Below the pieces are notes generated by a model. That model did no database searches. It saw only the letters and a list, made by a program, of their open reading frames with translations, and had not been told where the DNA came from. A stretch of DNA of 23,144 bases from CAYRYU01 sp964428355 (lineage in GTDB: Bacteria; Muiribacteriota; Ozemobacteria; Ozemobacterales; Ozemobacteraceae): positions 1 to 23,144 of the forward strand of contig CAYRYU010000110.1 in NCBI GenBank assembly GCA_964428355.1. Direction: 5' to 3'. Positions 7,080 to 15,593 of the stretch are shown here, piece by piece (position 1 is the first letter of the stretch; the number at the start of each line of letters is the position of its first letter). The translations under genes and the position numbers were made by a program.

Positions 7080-9011
7080 ATGAAACGCTCCAGCAAGGGA
7101 GATCTTTTCGGGGCCAACATGCGGGTCCTGAGGAGGCACCATCCCGAGCTCGCGCGCCGGATCGAGGAAAATCCGCCCCCGGCTTACGATTACCAGGTCG
7201 AACCCGCCCGAAACGGCTCCCCCACGCTGAGCCTTCTGTCCGGGGGAAAGACGATCCAGATCCACAGCCGCTACGACCCCGAGAAAGAGGCAACGCAGCA
7301 GCTCGACGGTGCAAAGCTCCGAAACCCGAAACTGCTCCTGATACTCGGCCTCGGCCTTGGATACCATCTCAGAGCCTGTCTGAGCCGCCTCGAAAGGGAG
7401 ACCCATTTCATCGTAGTCATGGAACGCGACCTGCAGGCTCTCCGGCTGGCGATGGAGAGCCTGGATTTGAACGATGTCCTGACTTCGAAGAAGGTCCTTT
7501 TCGCGGTCGGGATCGATCCCGCCGAATCGTTTGCTTTTTTTGCCGAGCTGATCCGGCAGGCGGGAATCTCCCTCCAGCTCTTCCTCAAGACCGCGGTTGC
7601 CTTCGAGCATCCGGTCCTTGCCACACTGAACTCCGAGTACCACCGTATGGCGATGAGGAGTTTTCGCCAGGCGGCCGAGATGACGATCGTGAACTACGGA
7701 AACTGCCCCAGGGATTCGATGACCGGGGTTCGGAACATCATGGGGAACCTTGGGACAATCATTCGCAATCCGGGGATAAAAGAAGTCTTCGGAGCCTTCC
7801 GGGGGGTTCCGGGAATCCTCGTTTCCACCGGTCCATCGCTGGACGGAAACATCTCCGCCCTCCCCGCAGCGTCGGGAAAGTGCATCATGATCTGCGCCGA
7901 CTCGGCACTTCGGGCCCTGTACAAAAAGGGGATCCGCCCCGACGCGGTGGCTTCGCTCGAGCGGATAATCGGCGTGGTGAAGCTGTTCGAAGATATTCCA
8001 CCCGAGGAGATGAAGAACATCTGGTTGGCAGGGACCCCGGTAATCATGCCCGAGGTCTACGAGGTGTGGAAGGGGCCCACGGCGATCGTCTATCGCGATT
8101 TCGCGCATTTCGATTGGCTCGGGATCCCCAAAGGAACTCTCGAAGTCGGGGCATCCTGTTCCAATATGGCGTTCAAGATCCTCGAGGCACTGGGGTGCGA
8201 CCCGATCATTCTCGTCGGGCAGGACTGCTCGTTTCCGAGCACGGAAAAGACCCACGCGGATGAGGCCCACACCCAGACCCGGCTGAACCTTTCCCCTGAA
8301 AACCTCTACCGGATCAGGGGAAACACCCAGGAGTGGGTCTTCACGAACCACATCTTCGACCTCTTCCGGAAACACTTCGTGAAGGACGTCGGGACCTTCA
8401 AGGGTACCTGCATCAATTCGACCGAAGGGGGGGCGCTGATCGAAGGGACCACGGTGATGCCCCTGGCGGAAGCCATCGGAAGATTCTGCACCGCTACCGT
8501 CGACGTTTCCGGAACTCTCGGGAGGCTTTTGAAACCCACCCCGGATCAAGAGATCAGGAGGATATGGAAGGAGTTCCGCGAGAACATCCTCGTCACCCAA
8601 CGGGAGGTTAAGGATGTCATCGCCCTGTGCGAAGCTGCCGACAAGGTTGTTGCCGATTTCGAGAACCAGATCGCGGCGGCCCGGTTCACCAGCCTGCAGG
8701 ATTTTCTGGAGCGGTTTCCCACGGAGAGCCTCGAGCAGGCGATGAAAGAGCTCCAGAGGCTCAAGGGAAAGGTCCTCAGGTCGGGAAGGGCATTCGAGAA
8801 ATATCTCCTGCACATCGTCCAGATGGTTTTCGTGCAATACGAGATGGACCTCAACGAGCTCCCCTCGCTCTACGAGGATCCCCGGCAGTGGAAGACCCAG
8901 GCGGTCCGGAAGATGAAGGAGTGGTTCGGGAAGACGGGCGATATCTGCCGGCTTTCTCTTGGGCTTCTGGAAGATTCCCGCGACCGTCTCGAGAAGGAGT
9001 TCGGACCTTGA
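7080..9011 (+). CDS. DUF115 / Maf-type (MptE-like) glycosyltransferase-family protein
   Basis: This 643-residue protein belongs to the DUF115 family, which includes archaeal MptE-type pterin pyrophosphokinases and bacterial motility-associated factors (Maf). Bacterial Maf proteins transfer nonulosonic acids to flagellin. Visible features are a Rossmann-like glycine segment (LLILGLGLGYHL, residues 86-97), the family's STGPSLD nucleotide-binding-type motif at 249-255, and VGQDCSFP at 379-386 followed by a THA motif. The C-terminal 150 residues are predicted helical. Start 7080 is one base after the preceding stop; there is no strong ribosome-binding site, so translation probably depends on coupling. 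No flagellin, flagellar assembly or sialic-acid-like biosynthesis genes are nearby, so the acceptor may be a different surface protein. Family call is good; substrate is unknown. Confidence 0.8.
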   Translation: MKRSSKGDLFGANMRVLRRHHPELARRIEENPPPAYDYQVEPARNGSPTLSLLSGGKTIQIHSRYDPEKEATQQLDGAKLRNPKLLLILGLGLGYHLRACLSRLERETHFIVVMERDLQALRLAMESLDLNDVLTSKKVLFAVGIDPAESFAFFAELIRQAGISLQLFLKTAVAFEHPVLATLNSEYHRMAMRSFRQAAEMTIVNYGNCPRDSMTGVRNIMGNLGTIIRNPGIKEVFGAFRGVPGILVSTGPSLDGNISALPAASGKCIMICADSALRALYKKGIRPDAVASLERIIGVVKLFEDIPPEEMKNIWLAGTPVIMPEVYEVWKGPTAIVYRDFAHFDWLGIPKGTLEVGASCSNMAFKILEALGCDPIILVGQDCSFPSTEKTHADEAHTQTRLNLSPENLYRIRGNTQEWVFTNHIFDLFRKHFVKDVGTFKGTCINSTEGGALIEGTTVMPLAEAIGRFCTATVDVSGTLGRLLKPTPDQEIRRIWKEFRENILVTQREVKDVIALCEAADKVVADFENQIAAARFTSLQDFLERFPTESLEQAMKELQRLKGKVLRSGRAFEKYLLHIVQMVFVQYEMDLNELPSLYEDPRQWKTQAVRKMKEWFGKTGDICRLSLGLLEDSRDRLEKEFGP

Positions 9012-9041
9012 GGAACCCCTGAAAACCTGCTTGTCAAGCCG

Positions 9042-9081
9042 GGAAGATGGGGCCTGGGATGTTTGAAAAAAGCCCCTTCCC
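9042..9081 (+). other. Possible hairpin before the hut operon
   Basis: GGGAA (9042-9046) can pair with TTCCC (9077-9081) and GGGGC (9050-9054) with GCCCC (9072-9076), giving ten base pairs with a three-base bulge and a 17-base loop. The sequence after it (ATGTTATTCT) is only partly T-rich. It could end transcription from the DUF115 gene, but it overlaps the candidate hut promoter, so its role is uncertain. Confidence 0.28.
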
Positions 9082-9091
9082 ATGTTATTCT
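9063..9091 (+). promoter_or_regulatory. Candidate sigma-70-type promoter of the hut operon
   Basis: TTGAAA (9063-9068) and TATTCT (9086-9091) are separated by exactly 17 bases, and TG lies one base before the -10 box (extended -10). The start codon of the first operon gene is about 37 bases downstream. It is the best promoter-like sequence in the 116-base gap before this operon. Confidence 0.45.
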
Positions 9092-9127
9092 CTCCGGGCA
9101 GGAAATCCACCGAATAGAGGAAAAACG

Positions 9128-11371
9128 ATGAAAACCGTAACTGTCGCCCACGGAGGGCGATGTGCACGATTTTCGCCCGGATGGCGAAGTTTTTTCGGGC
9201 CTCTCCGGACCGGCTTTGTTCTGTGCTTGATGATCATGTTTGGGTTCGGGGTGTCCGAAGGGGCTCCGCTCCACCTCGAGACTCCATCGTTCGTCCTCTC
9301 GGGCGGGGATTTTTCGGTCTCGGTCCCGAATTGCGGGGATGACCCTGCGTCGGTTCCTTTTTCGGTCTCGGTAAACGGGGTCCAGGTCAATGCGGGTGAA
9401 AAGCCCGGCTCTGAACTGGGTTCCCTTTCCGTTCCGGCTTCCGCCGCGGGGACCCTCGAGGTGATCGTCAAGATCGGAGATCGGCAGGGGAAGGCGAAGG
9501 TGAGGGTCATATCGGGCTGGTTGTCTATTCTACCCCCCCTCGTCGCCATCATTCTCGCCCTCATTACGCGTGAGGTCCTGACCTCTCTTTTCCTCGGCAT
9601 CCTGATCGGAGCGACAATCATCCACGACGGGAACATCCTGATCGGGTTTCTGAGGGCCGTCGACAACTATCTTCTGAACGGTCTTGCCGATTCGGGGCAT
9701 GCTGCTATCATCATCTTCTCCGTCACGATCGGCGGAATGATCGGGGTCATAAACCGAACCGGCGGGATGCAGGGAATAGTCGGCATCATCTCCCGCATGG
9801 TGGTGGGCCCCCGTACCGCCCAACTGGCAGCCTGGATCATGGGGGTGGTCATATTCTTCGATGATTATGCGAACACCCTGATCGTGGGAAACTCGATGCG
9901 ACCGATCACCGACCAGAACAGGGTCTCCCGGGAGAAACTCAGTTACATCGTGGATTCGACATCGGCCCCTGTGGCAGGAGTTGCGCTCCTCTCCACCTGG
10001 ATCGGCTACGAAATCGGCCTGATCCGCCAGGCCTTCACCGACCTTTCCATCCCCGAGACCAACTTCTACGGGGTTTTCATCCAGACCATCCCTTTCCGGT
10101 TCTACTGCATCCTGTCGCTGTTCTTCGGCCTCATGATCTGCCTCACGAAGAAGGAGTTCGGCCCGATGTTCACGGCGGAGAAACGGGCGAGGGTTGAGGG
10201 GAAACCCATCGCCGACGGGGCGAACCCGATCAGCTCGCCCGAATCGGCGATGCCGGTCCTTCCGGAAGAGATGCCCAAACGGTGGTACAACGCCGCGATT
10301 CCCATTGCCGTAGTCATTTTTGGAACAATGGCCGGGTTGATTTACAGCGGTGGCGGATTCGACCTGCACCAGGATGCGACCGCGGTTTATGTGAGCCAGG
10401 CCGACGCGAGCGCAGAGGAGTTCGTCCTCGATCGTGTCCAACCGGATGTACAGCTTCTTATCGGGAGATCCGACGAGCGTGGACCGATGAAGGTCCGGTA
10501 TGGAGACCAGACCCCGGTCGACGGGATAACCGGAACCGATTCGGTCAAGGTTCTCGAAGGGCTCCAGAAAGGGAAGATTCTTCAGGTCAAAACCGGCCCC
10601 GCGACTCTCACCACATCGGAAAAACTCCGGGCCGCTTTCTGTGATGCCAATTCGAGCATGGTGCTGATCTGGGTCGCTTTTTCGGGGTCGATCCTGGCCA
10701 TCTTCCTCGGATGGATCCAGGGCCTCGTCAACCTCGAGAAAGGGGTCGCCGCATGGGTCAACGGCGCAAAGAGCATGGTGCTCGCGATGTGCGTTCTCCT
10801 TATGGCATGGTGCATCAACGGCGTGTGCAAGGACCTGCATACCGCGGAGTTCATCGTCAACATGACGAAGGGAATCCTGACCCCCCAGATCGTTCCTGCA
10901 ATGGTTTTCATTATCGCCTGTCTCATCTCCTTCGCGACGGGGACGAGTTGGGGAACCATGGCGATCCTGCTTCCGATCTCGATTCCCCTGGCCTACCACC
11001 TGAACGTGGAGTATTACAACTCCCATCTCGCAGGGCAACCCGGAGCGCTTCCCATGATGGTCTACATCAAGCAGATGCTGTTCGTTTCGATAGGAGCGGT
11101 GTTGGAAGGATCGATCTTCGGTGACCACTGCAGCCCGATCTCGGATACGACGATCATGTCCTCCATGGCATCGGGTTCCGACCACATCGATCACGTAAGG
11201 ACACAGATGCCCTACGCGATGGCCCCTGCTTCCGCCGCGCTTCTTTTCGGCTACATCCCCGCCGCCATGGGTTTCAACCCGTTCTATCTCATCCCCCTGT
11301 GCATGATCTACCTGATCGTCCTTCTTCAGGTTCTGGGCCGGGACGTTCCCGACGCCCCTTCCGCGGCATGA
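9128..11371 (+). CDS. NhaC-superfamily transporter, probable histidine importer
   Basis: This 747-residue protein has a hydrophobic leader (about residues 27-45), then a beta-rich region of about 80 residues (46-128) likely outside the membrane. A multi-helix NhaC-type transporter begins at about 130, with the family signature FFDDYANTLIVGNSMRPITD at 243-262. A hydrophilic stretch of about 100 residues (408-508) is inserted between membrane helices. Both extra parts make it much longer than simple NhaC proteins. Start 9128 follows GAGGAAA; a start at 9047 would lack a ribosome-binding site and a recognisable leader. It is the first gene of the histidine-degradation operon and overlaps the ferredoxin gene by ATGA. 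The NhaC superfamily includes the Bacillus YuiF histidine permease, so sodium- or proton-coupled histidine uptake is the best inference; plain Na+/H+ antiport is the alternative. Confidence 0.85.
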   Translation: MKTVTVAHGGRCARFSPGWRSFFGPLRTGFVLCLMIMFGFGVSEGAPLHLETPSFVLSGGDFSVSVPNCGDDPASVPFSVSVNGVQVNAGEKPGSELGSLSVPASAAGTLEVIVKIGDRQGKAKVRVISGWLSILPPLVAIILALITREVLTSLFLGILIGATIIHDGNILIGFLRAVDNYLLNGLADSGHAAIIIFSVTIGGMIGVINRTGGMQGIVGIISRMVVGPRTAQLAAWIMGVVIFFDDYANTLIVGNSMRPITDQNRVSREKLSYIVDSTSAPVAGVALLSTWIGYEIGLIRQAFTDLSIPETNFYGVFIQTIPFRFYCILSLFFGLMICLTKKEFGPMFTAEKRARVEGKPIADGANPISSPESAMPVLPEEMPKRWYNAAIPIAVVIFGTMAGLIYSGGGFDLHQDATAVYVSQADASAEEFVLDRVQPDVQLLIGRSDERGPMKVRYGDQTPVDGITGTDSVKVLEGLQKGKILQVKTGPATLTTSEKLRAAFCDANSSMVLIWVAFSGSILAIFLGWIQGLVNLEKGVAAWVNGAKSMVLAMCVLLMAWCINGVCKDLHTAEFIVNMTKGILTPQIVPAMVFIIACLISFATGTSWGTMAILLPISIPLAYHLNVEYYNSHLAGQPGALPMMVYIKQMLFVSIGAVLEGSIFGDHCSPISDTTIMSSMASGSDHIDHVRTQMPYAMAPASAALLFGYIPAAMGFNPFYLIPLCMIYLIVLLQVLGRDVPDAPSAA

Positions 11372-11643
11372 ACCGTAAGGTTGGGGGGCCTGCCGCCGGC
11401 CGGGTCAATCGGACCCGGGGCGGAGAGCCCTGGAGCCCGGTTTTCGTCGAAGCGATCGACCGGGACCGATGCACTGACTGCGGTTTCTGCATCAAGGTAT
11501 GTCCCGCTGGAGTTTTCCAAACCTCGGCCGACAGGAAGGTGATCATCGCCCGTCCTGACGACTGTCGGGGTTGCGGGGTTTGCATGAAGATGTGCAAGGA
11601 GAAAGCCCTGTCCGAGGCCAAAGCCGGGGGTTCCGCAACATGA
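11368..11643 (+). CDS. Two-cluster 4Fe-4S ferredoxin
   Basis: This 91-residue protein carries two complete CxxCxxCxxxC motifs, at C35/C38/C41/C45 and C66/C69/C72/C76. Each is followed by residues typical of low-potential 2[4Fe-4S] ferredoxins, although the first proline is present (VCP) and the second is replaced (MCK). A basic 25-residue N-terminal extension precedes the fold. Start 11368 overlaps the transporter stop by ATGA, and its own stop overlaps the next gene's ATG in the same way. Being directly upstream of an HgdC-type activator ATPase, it is a good candidate for that protein's electron donor. That is inference from position, since such activators are reduced by ferredoxin or flavodoxin in known systems. 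It also suggests an anaerobic lifestyle. Confidence 0.9.
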   Translation: MNRKVGGPAAGRVNRTRGGEPWSPVFVEAIDRDRCTDCGFCIKVCPAGVFQTSADRKVIIARPDDCRGCGVCMKMCKEKALSEAKAGGSAT

Positions 11644-12410
11644 TCGGCTCGATCGGAATCGACCTGGGTTCCCGTCGGACCAAGATGGTCCTGTTCCACG
11701 GCGACCGGATCGAAAAAAGGCATGTAACGGGTTCCTGGACCTTCGATCGCGAGGAGATAAAGGGAAAGGTAGGGGAATTCGATGCCGGGGTGGGGTTTCC
11801 CATCGGAACGACCGGTTACGGGCGGCAGGAGGGGGCAACGGTTTTCCACGGAACGGCCGTGACCGAGATCAGGGCTTTCGCCCACGGTGTCCGGAAACTG
11901 CTTCCCGCGGTCCGGACGATCGTCGATGTCGGAGGGCAGGATTCCAAAACCATCCATCTCGACGAGCGCGGCAGGGTGACCGGTTTCGAGATGAACGACA
12001 AATGCGCGGCGGGAACGGGGAAATTCTTCGAAATGCTTGCGGGAACCCTCCGCGTCGGCTTTGATGAGCTTCCCCGACTCGCTCTCGGAGCGGGAAAAGC
12101 CTTTCCCGTTTCGAGTACATGTGCGGTTTTCGCCGAATCGGAGATCATCGGCCATCTTCACGATGGGGTTGATCCGGCCATGATCGCGCGGGGGGTTTTT
12201 CGCTCGGTCGCGGAGCGGCTACACGCGATGCTCCGGCGGTCGGGATTTTCTTCCCCGGCTGTCCTGGTCGGGGGCGGGGCAAACGCCTGCCTTGCCGCGG
12301 AACTTGCATCCCTCCTGGGATCGGAGTTCACGCTTCCCGAGGAAGGAATCTGGTTCGGCGCGGTTGGTGCCGCGGTCCTGGCGCAATCATCCAAGGGGGA
12401 ATCGAAATGA
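11640..12410 (+). CDS. BadF/HgdC-type activator ATPase of a 2-hydroxyacyl-CoA dehydratase
   Basis: This 256-residue protein is of the ASKHA-fold BadF/BadG/BcrA/HgdC family. The phosphate-binding segment IGIDLGSRRTK (5-15) and DVGGQDSK (96-103) are intact. C122 (DKCAAGTGKF) and C161 (STCAVFAESE) are spaced 39 residues apart, as are the two cluster ligands of HgdC from Acidaminococcus. Such proteins are homodimers bridged by one [4Fe-4S] cluster that use ATP hydrolysis to push an electron into a 2-hydroxyacyl-CoA dehydratase. No dehydratase subunit gene lies in the window. It overlaps the ferredoxin upstream and hutH downstream by ATGA, so it is clearly part of the hut operon. Acting on a 2-hydroxyglutaryl-CoA dehydratase encoded elsewhere, to ferment histidine-derived glutamate, is the favoured inference. 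Confidence 0.88.
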   Translation: MIGSIGIDLGSRRTKMVLFHGDRIEKRHVTGSWTFDREEIKGKVGEFDAGVGFPIGTTGYGRQEGATVFHGTAVTEIRAFAHGVRKLLPAVRTIVDVGGQDSKTIHLDERGRVTGFEMNDKCAAGTGKFFEMLAGTLRVGFDELPRLALGAGKAFPVSSTCAVFAESEIIGHLHDGVDPAMIARGVFRSVAERLHAMLRRSGFSSPAVLVGGGANACLAAELASLLGSEFTLPEEGIWFGAVGAAVLAQSSKGESK

Positions 12411-13924
12411 TCAAACTCGACGGGGGAAGCCTTTCTCCCGAATCACTTCGGAGCATCGCTCTGGGGGAAAAGGTCGAAATCGCGGCCGAAGCCATCGAGA
12501 GGCTGAAACGGTCCCGAAGCCTTGTCGAAAAGCTGGTTTCGGAGGATCGTGTCGTTTACGGGATCACGACCGGGTTCGGGCATCTCTGCAACACCCGGAT
12601 CGGGAGGACCGATCTCGAGAGGCTCCAGACGAATCTTGTCAGGAGCCACGCCACCGGTGTGGGAGAGCCGTTTTCACGCGAGGAAGTCCGGGCTATGATA
12701 ACGATCCGGATCAACTCGTTGCTGCATGGGGTCAGTGGAATCAGGCCGGAAGTCGCCGAAGCTCTTGTACAAATGCTGAATCTTGGCATCGTTCCGTGGG
12801 TTCCCCAGCAAGGGTCGGTGGGAAGCTCCGGCGACCTTGCGCCCCTTTCGCATATCATGCTCGTTCTGATGGGTGAAGGCGAAGTCCTTTCCAAGGATGG
12901 CGGCCGCCTTCCGGCGGAACAGGCGATCAGGGGAACTGGTTTCACCCCTGTCAGGCTCCAGGCCAAGGAAGGTCTGGCACTGATCAATGGCACATCGGTG
13001 ATGACCGGGGTTCTGGGGTTGGCGCTCGAGCGGGCGTTCCTGGTCGCCCGATCCGCCGACATCGTTGCCGCGCTTTCCCTTGAAGTGCTGATGGGTTCCA
13101 CGAGTCCTTTCGACGAGGAGTTCATCGCCCTCCGGCCCTATCCCGGGATCAGGCAGGTGGCCGCCAACCTCCGGTCCTGCACGGACGACAGCCAGGTCCG
13201 GGCCAGCCACGTCGCCTGCTCGAAGGTCCAGGACGCGTACAGCCTGAGATGTATCCCCCAGGTTCACGGGGCATCCCGGGAGGCTCTCAACCACCTCAGG
13301 AGCCAGGTGACAATCGAGATGAACTCGGTCACCGACAATCCCATCATCCTGACAAGCGAGAAGATCATCTCCGGGGGGCATTTTCATGGCCAGCCGATGG
13401 CCCTTGCGGCCGATTATTTCGGAATCGCCCTGAGCGAGCTCGCGAACATCAGCGAGAGGCGCATCGACCGGCTTCTCAACCCCCTGGTGAGCGGGATGCC
13501 GCCTTTTCTTGCCCGGGATCCAGGAGTCAACTCGGGGTTGATGATCGTCCAGTATACCGCTGCCGCGCTGGTCAGCGAGAACAAGGTCCTCGCACATCCC
13601 GCTTCGGTGGATTCGATTCCCACCTCGGCCTACCAGGAAGACCACGTCAGCATGGGAACCATCGCTGCCCGAAAAGCAGCCCGGATACTCGAGAATGCAG
13701 CCCAGGTCATAGCGATCGAGTGGCTCTGCGCCGCACAGGCCTACGAATTCATCAAACCCCTCCGCCTCGGGAAAGGCACGGCCCCTGCGGTCGAGATCCT
13801 TCGCCAGCACGTTCCTGCGCTGGACGAGGACCGGGTCATGTACCAGGACCTGGCGGTCGCCAAGGGACTCATGTTGAAAGGAGAGCTTCTGGAACATGTC
13901 GCCAAGCAAGTCGAAATCGAATAG
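12407..13924 (+). CDS. hutH: Histidine ammonia-lyase
   Basis: This 505-residue protein is the usual length for HutH, which deaminates histidine to urocanate and ammonia. Catalytic features are Y51 in YGITTGFG, H81 in RSHATGVG, the MIO-forming region GSVGSSGDLAPLSH (136-149), and QEDHVSMG near residue 410 with E411. Two residues differ from the textbook form. The MIO triad reads Ser140-Ser141-Gly142 where most members have Ala-Ser-Gly, and residue 409 is Tyr in SAYQED where HutH usually has Asn (SANQED). The serine that loses water is present, so MIO formation is still expected. Start 12407 overlaps the activator stop by ATGA, and its 3' end overlaps hutU by 29 bases. Context with hutU, ftcD and hutI makes histidine the likely substrate. 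Confidence 0.95.
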   Translation: MIKLDGGSLSPESLRSIALGEKVEIAAEAIERLKRSRSLVEKLVSEDRVVYGITTGFGHLCNTRIGRTDLERLQTNLVRSHATGVGEPFSREEVRAMITIRINSLLHGVSGIRPEVAEALVQMLNLGIVPWVPQQGSVGSSGDLAPLSHIMLVLMGEGEVLSKDGGRLPAEQAIRGTGFTPVRLQAKEGLALINGTSVMTGVLGLALERAFLVARSADIVAALSLEVLMGSTSPFDEEFIALRPYPGIRQVAANLRSCTDDSQVRASHVACSKVQDAYSLRCIPQVHGASREALNHLRSQVTIEMNSVTDNPIILTSEKIISGGHFHGQPMALAADYFGIALSELANISERRIDRLLNPLVSGMPPFLARDPGVNSGLMIVQYTAAALVSENKVLAHPASVDSIPTSAYQEDHVSMGTIAARKAARILENAAQVIAIEWLCAAQAYEFIKPLRLGKGTAPAVEILRQHVPALDEDRVMYQDLAVAKGLMLKGELLEHVAKQVEIE

Positions 13925-15563
13925 GGTCGTCCATCCCCCCACCGGGACCTCGCTCAACTGCAAGGGTTGGCTCCAGGAAGCCGCTTTCCGGATGGTGCAG
14001 CACAACCTGGATCCCGAGGTTGCCGAGAAACCGGAGGAGTTGATCGTCTACGGGGGAATCGGGAAAGCCGCCCGGAACTGGGAGGCCTTCGATGCGATCC
14101 TGGCCACCCTGAAAAGGCTCGAGAGCGACGAGACCCTTCTCGTCCAGTCAGGGAAGCCCGTTGCCGTTTTCAAGAGCCACGAGGATGCCCCGCGGGTTCT
14201 TCTCGTGAACTCGATGATCGTTCCGCGCTGGGCGAACTGGGACCATTTCCACGAACTCGACAAGAAGGGCCTGATGATGTACGGGCAGATGACCGCGGGT
14301 TCATGGATCTACATCGGAACCCAGGGCATCCTCCAGGGGACCTATGAAACACTCGCCTCTGTCGGCGAAAAGCATTTCAAGGGAAGCCTGGCGGGCACGA
14401 TAACCCTGACCGGCGGCCTTGGGGGGATGGGTGGTGCCCAGCCTCTCGCGGTTACCATGAACGACGGTGTCTGCATCGCGATCGAGGTGGATCCCGCACG
14501 CATCAGGAGGCGGATCGATCACCGTTATTGCGACATCATGGTCGAATCGATCGAAGAGGCCATCGAGAAAGCCGAGGAGGCGAAGAAGTCCCGGAAACCT
14601 CTTTCCATCGGACTTCTCGGGAATTGCGCCGAAGTGCTTCCCAGGATGGCGAAGATGGGGTTCAGACCCGATATCCTCACCGACCAGACGTCGGCCCACG
14701 ACCCGCTCAACGGCTATGTTCCAGCGGGAATGCCTCTCGCCAAGGCTCTCGAGCTGCGCAAGACCGACCCGGCACGGTATCAGGAACTGGCCAAGGATTC
14801 GATCAGGACGCACGTCGAAGCGATGCTCGCCCTCAAGGACGGTGGCGCCATCACTTTCGATTACGGTAACAACATCCGGACCGTCGCTTTCGACCGGGGT
14901 TTGAAAAGGGCCTTCGACTTCCCGGGATTCGTTCCGGCCTACATCAGGCCCCTGTTCTGCGAGGGGAAGGGGCCGTTCCGCTGGGTCGCCCTTTCGGGAG
15001 ATCCGGCGGACATCCATGTCACGGACAAGGAGATCTGCCGCCTTTTCCCCAAGAACGCCGCTCTCCACCGTTGGATCGACAAGGCTCAGAAGCTCGTGCA
15101 CTTCCAGGGGCTTCCCTCGCGCATCTGCTGGCTTGGATACGGCGAGCGCGAAAAGGCCGGGGTCCTCTTCAACGACCTTGTCAGGAGCGGAAAGGTCAAA
15201 GCCCCGATCGTCATCGGCCGTGACCATCTCGATTCCGGGTCGGTCGCCTCCCCATTCCGGGAAACCGAAGGAATGAAGGACGGTTCCGATACCGTCGCCG
15301 ACTGGCCGATCCTGAATGCCCTGATCAACGCGGTCAACGGGGCGACCTGGATCAGCGTCCATCACGGTGGCGGGGTCGGGATGGGAAACTCGATACATGC
15401 CGGGATGGTCATCGTCGCCGACGGAACCCCGGAGGCGGAAAAAAGGCTGCGTCGGGTTCTGACCAGCGACCCGGGGATGGGGGTCGTCAGGCATTTCGAT
15501 GCCGGCTATGATTCCGCGAAGGTTTGCGCGAAGAAGTTCAAGATCGACATTCCGCTGGGGTGA
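13896..15563 (+). CDS. hutU: Urocanate hydratase (urocanase)
   Basis: This 555-residue protein converts urocanate to 4-imidazolone-5-propionate using tightly bound NAD+. It has the characteristic YGQMTAGSWIYIGTQGILQG near residue 129, the glycine-rich TGGLGGMGGAQP, and the late block VIGRDHLDSGSVASP. C411 in RICW corresponds to the active-site Cys410 of the Pseudomonas enzyme, and HHGGGVGMGNSIHAG is intact. The length is normal for the family. The start at 13896 lies inside the end of hutH (29-base overlap), behind AAAGGAGAG. The N-terminal residues begin with a short basic extension before PTGTSLNCKGW. It forms the second step of the pathway and is followed 30 bases later by ftcD. Confidence 0.97.
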   Translation: MSPSKSKSNRVVHPPTGTSLNCKGWLQEAAFRMVQHNLDPEVAEKPEELIVYGGIGKAARNWEAFDAILATLKRLESDETLLVQSGKPVAVFKSHEDAPRVLLVNSMIVPRWANWDHFHELDKKGLMMYGQMTAGSWIYIGTQGILQGTYETLASVGEKHFKGSLAGTITLTGGLGGMGGAQPLAVTMNDGVCIAIEVDPARIRRRIDHRYCDIMVESIEEAIEKAEEAKKSRKPLSIGLLGNCAEVLPRMAKMGFRPDILTDQTSAHDPLNGYVPAGMPLAKALELRKTDPARYQELAKDSIRTHVEAMLALKDGGAITFDYGNNIRTVAFDRGLKRAFDFPGFVPAYIRPLFCEGKGPFRWVALSGDPADIHVTDKEICRLFPKNAALHRWIDKAQKLVHFQGLPSRICWLGYGEREKAGVLFNDLVRSGKVKAPIVIGRDHLDSGSVASPFRETEGMKDGSDTVADWPILNALINAVNGATWISVHHGGGVGMGNSIHAGMVIVADGTPEAEKRLRRVLTSDPGMGVVRHFDAGYDSAKVCAKKFKIDIPLG

Positions 15564-15593
15564 CCCGGCGTCCGCAAAAATAAGGAGACAACC

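Noticed and set aside
7062..9167. A 701-codon open frame on the minus strand opposite the DUF115 gene
   Set aside because: It is an antisense shadow produced by GC-rich codon use. It has no ribosome-binding site or recognisable domain, while the plus strand carries clear family motifs.
9530..11194. A 554-codon minus-strand frame opposite the NhaC-type transporter
   Set aside because: Its translation is His/Arg/Asp-rich with no membrane or domain pattern, typical of an antisense frame; the plus-strand reading is a clear transporter.
12674..15494. Long minus-strand frames opposite hutH (12674-14005) and hutU (14301-15494)
   Set aside because: Both overlap enzymes with intact catalytic motifs and show no domain of their own.
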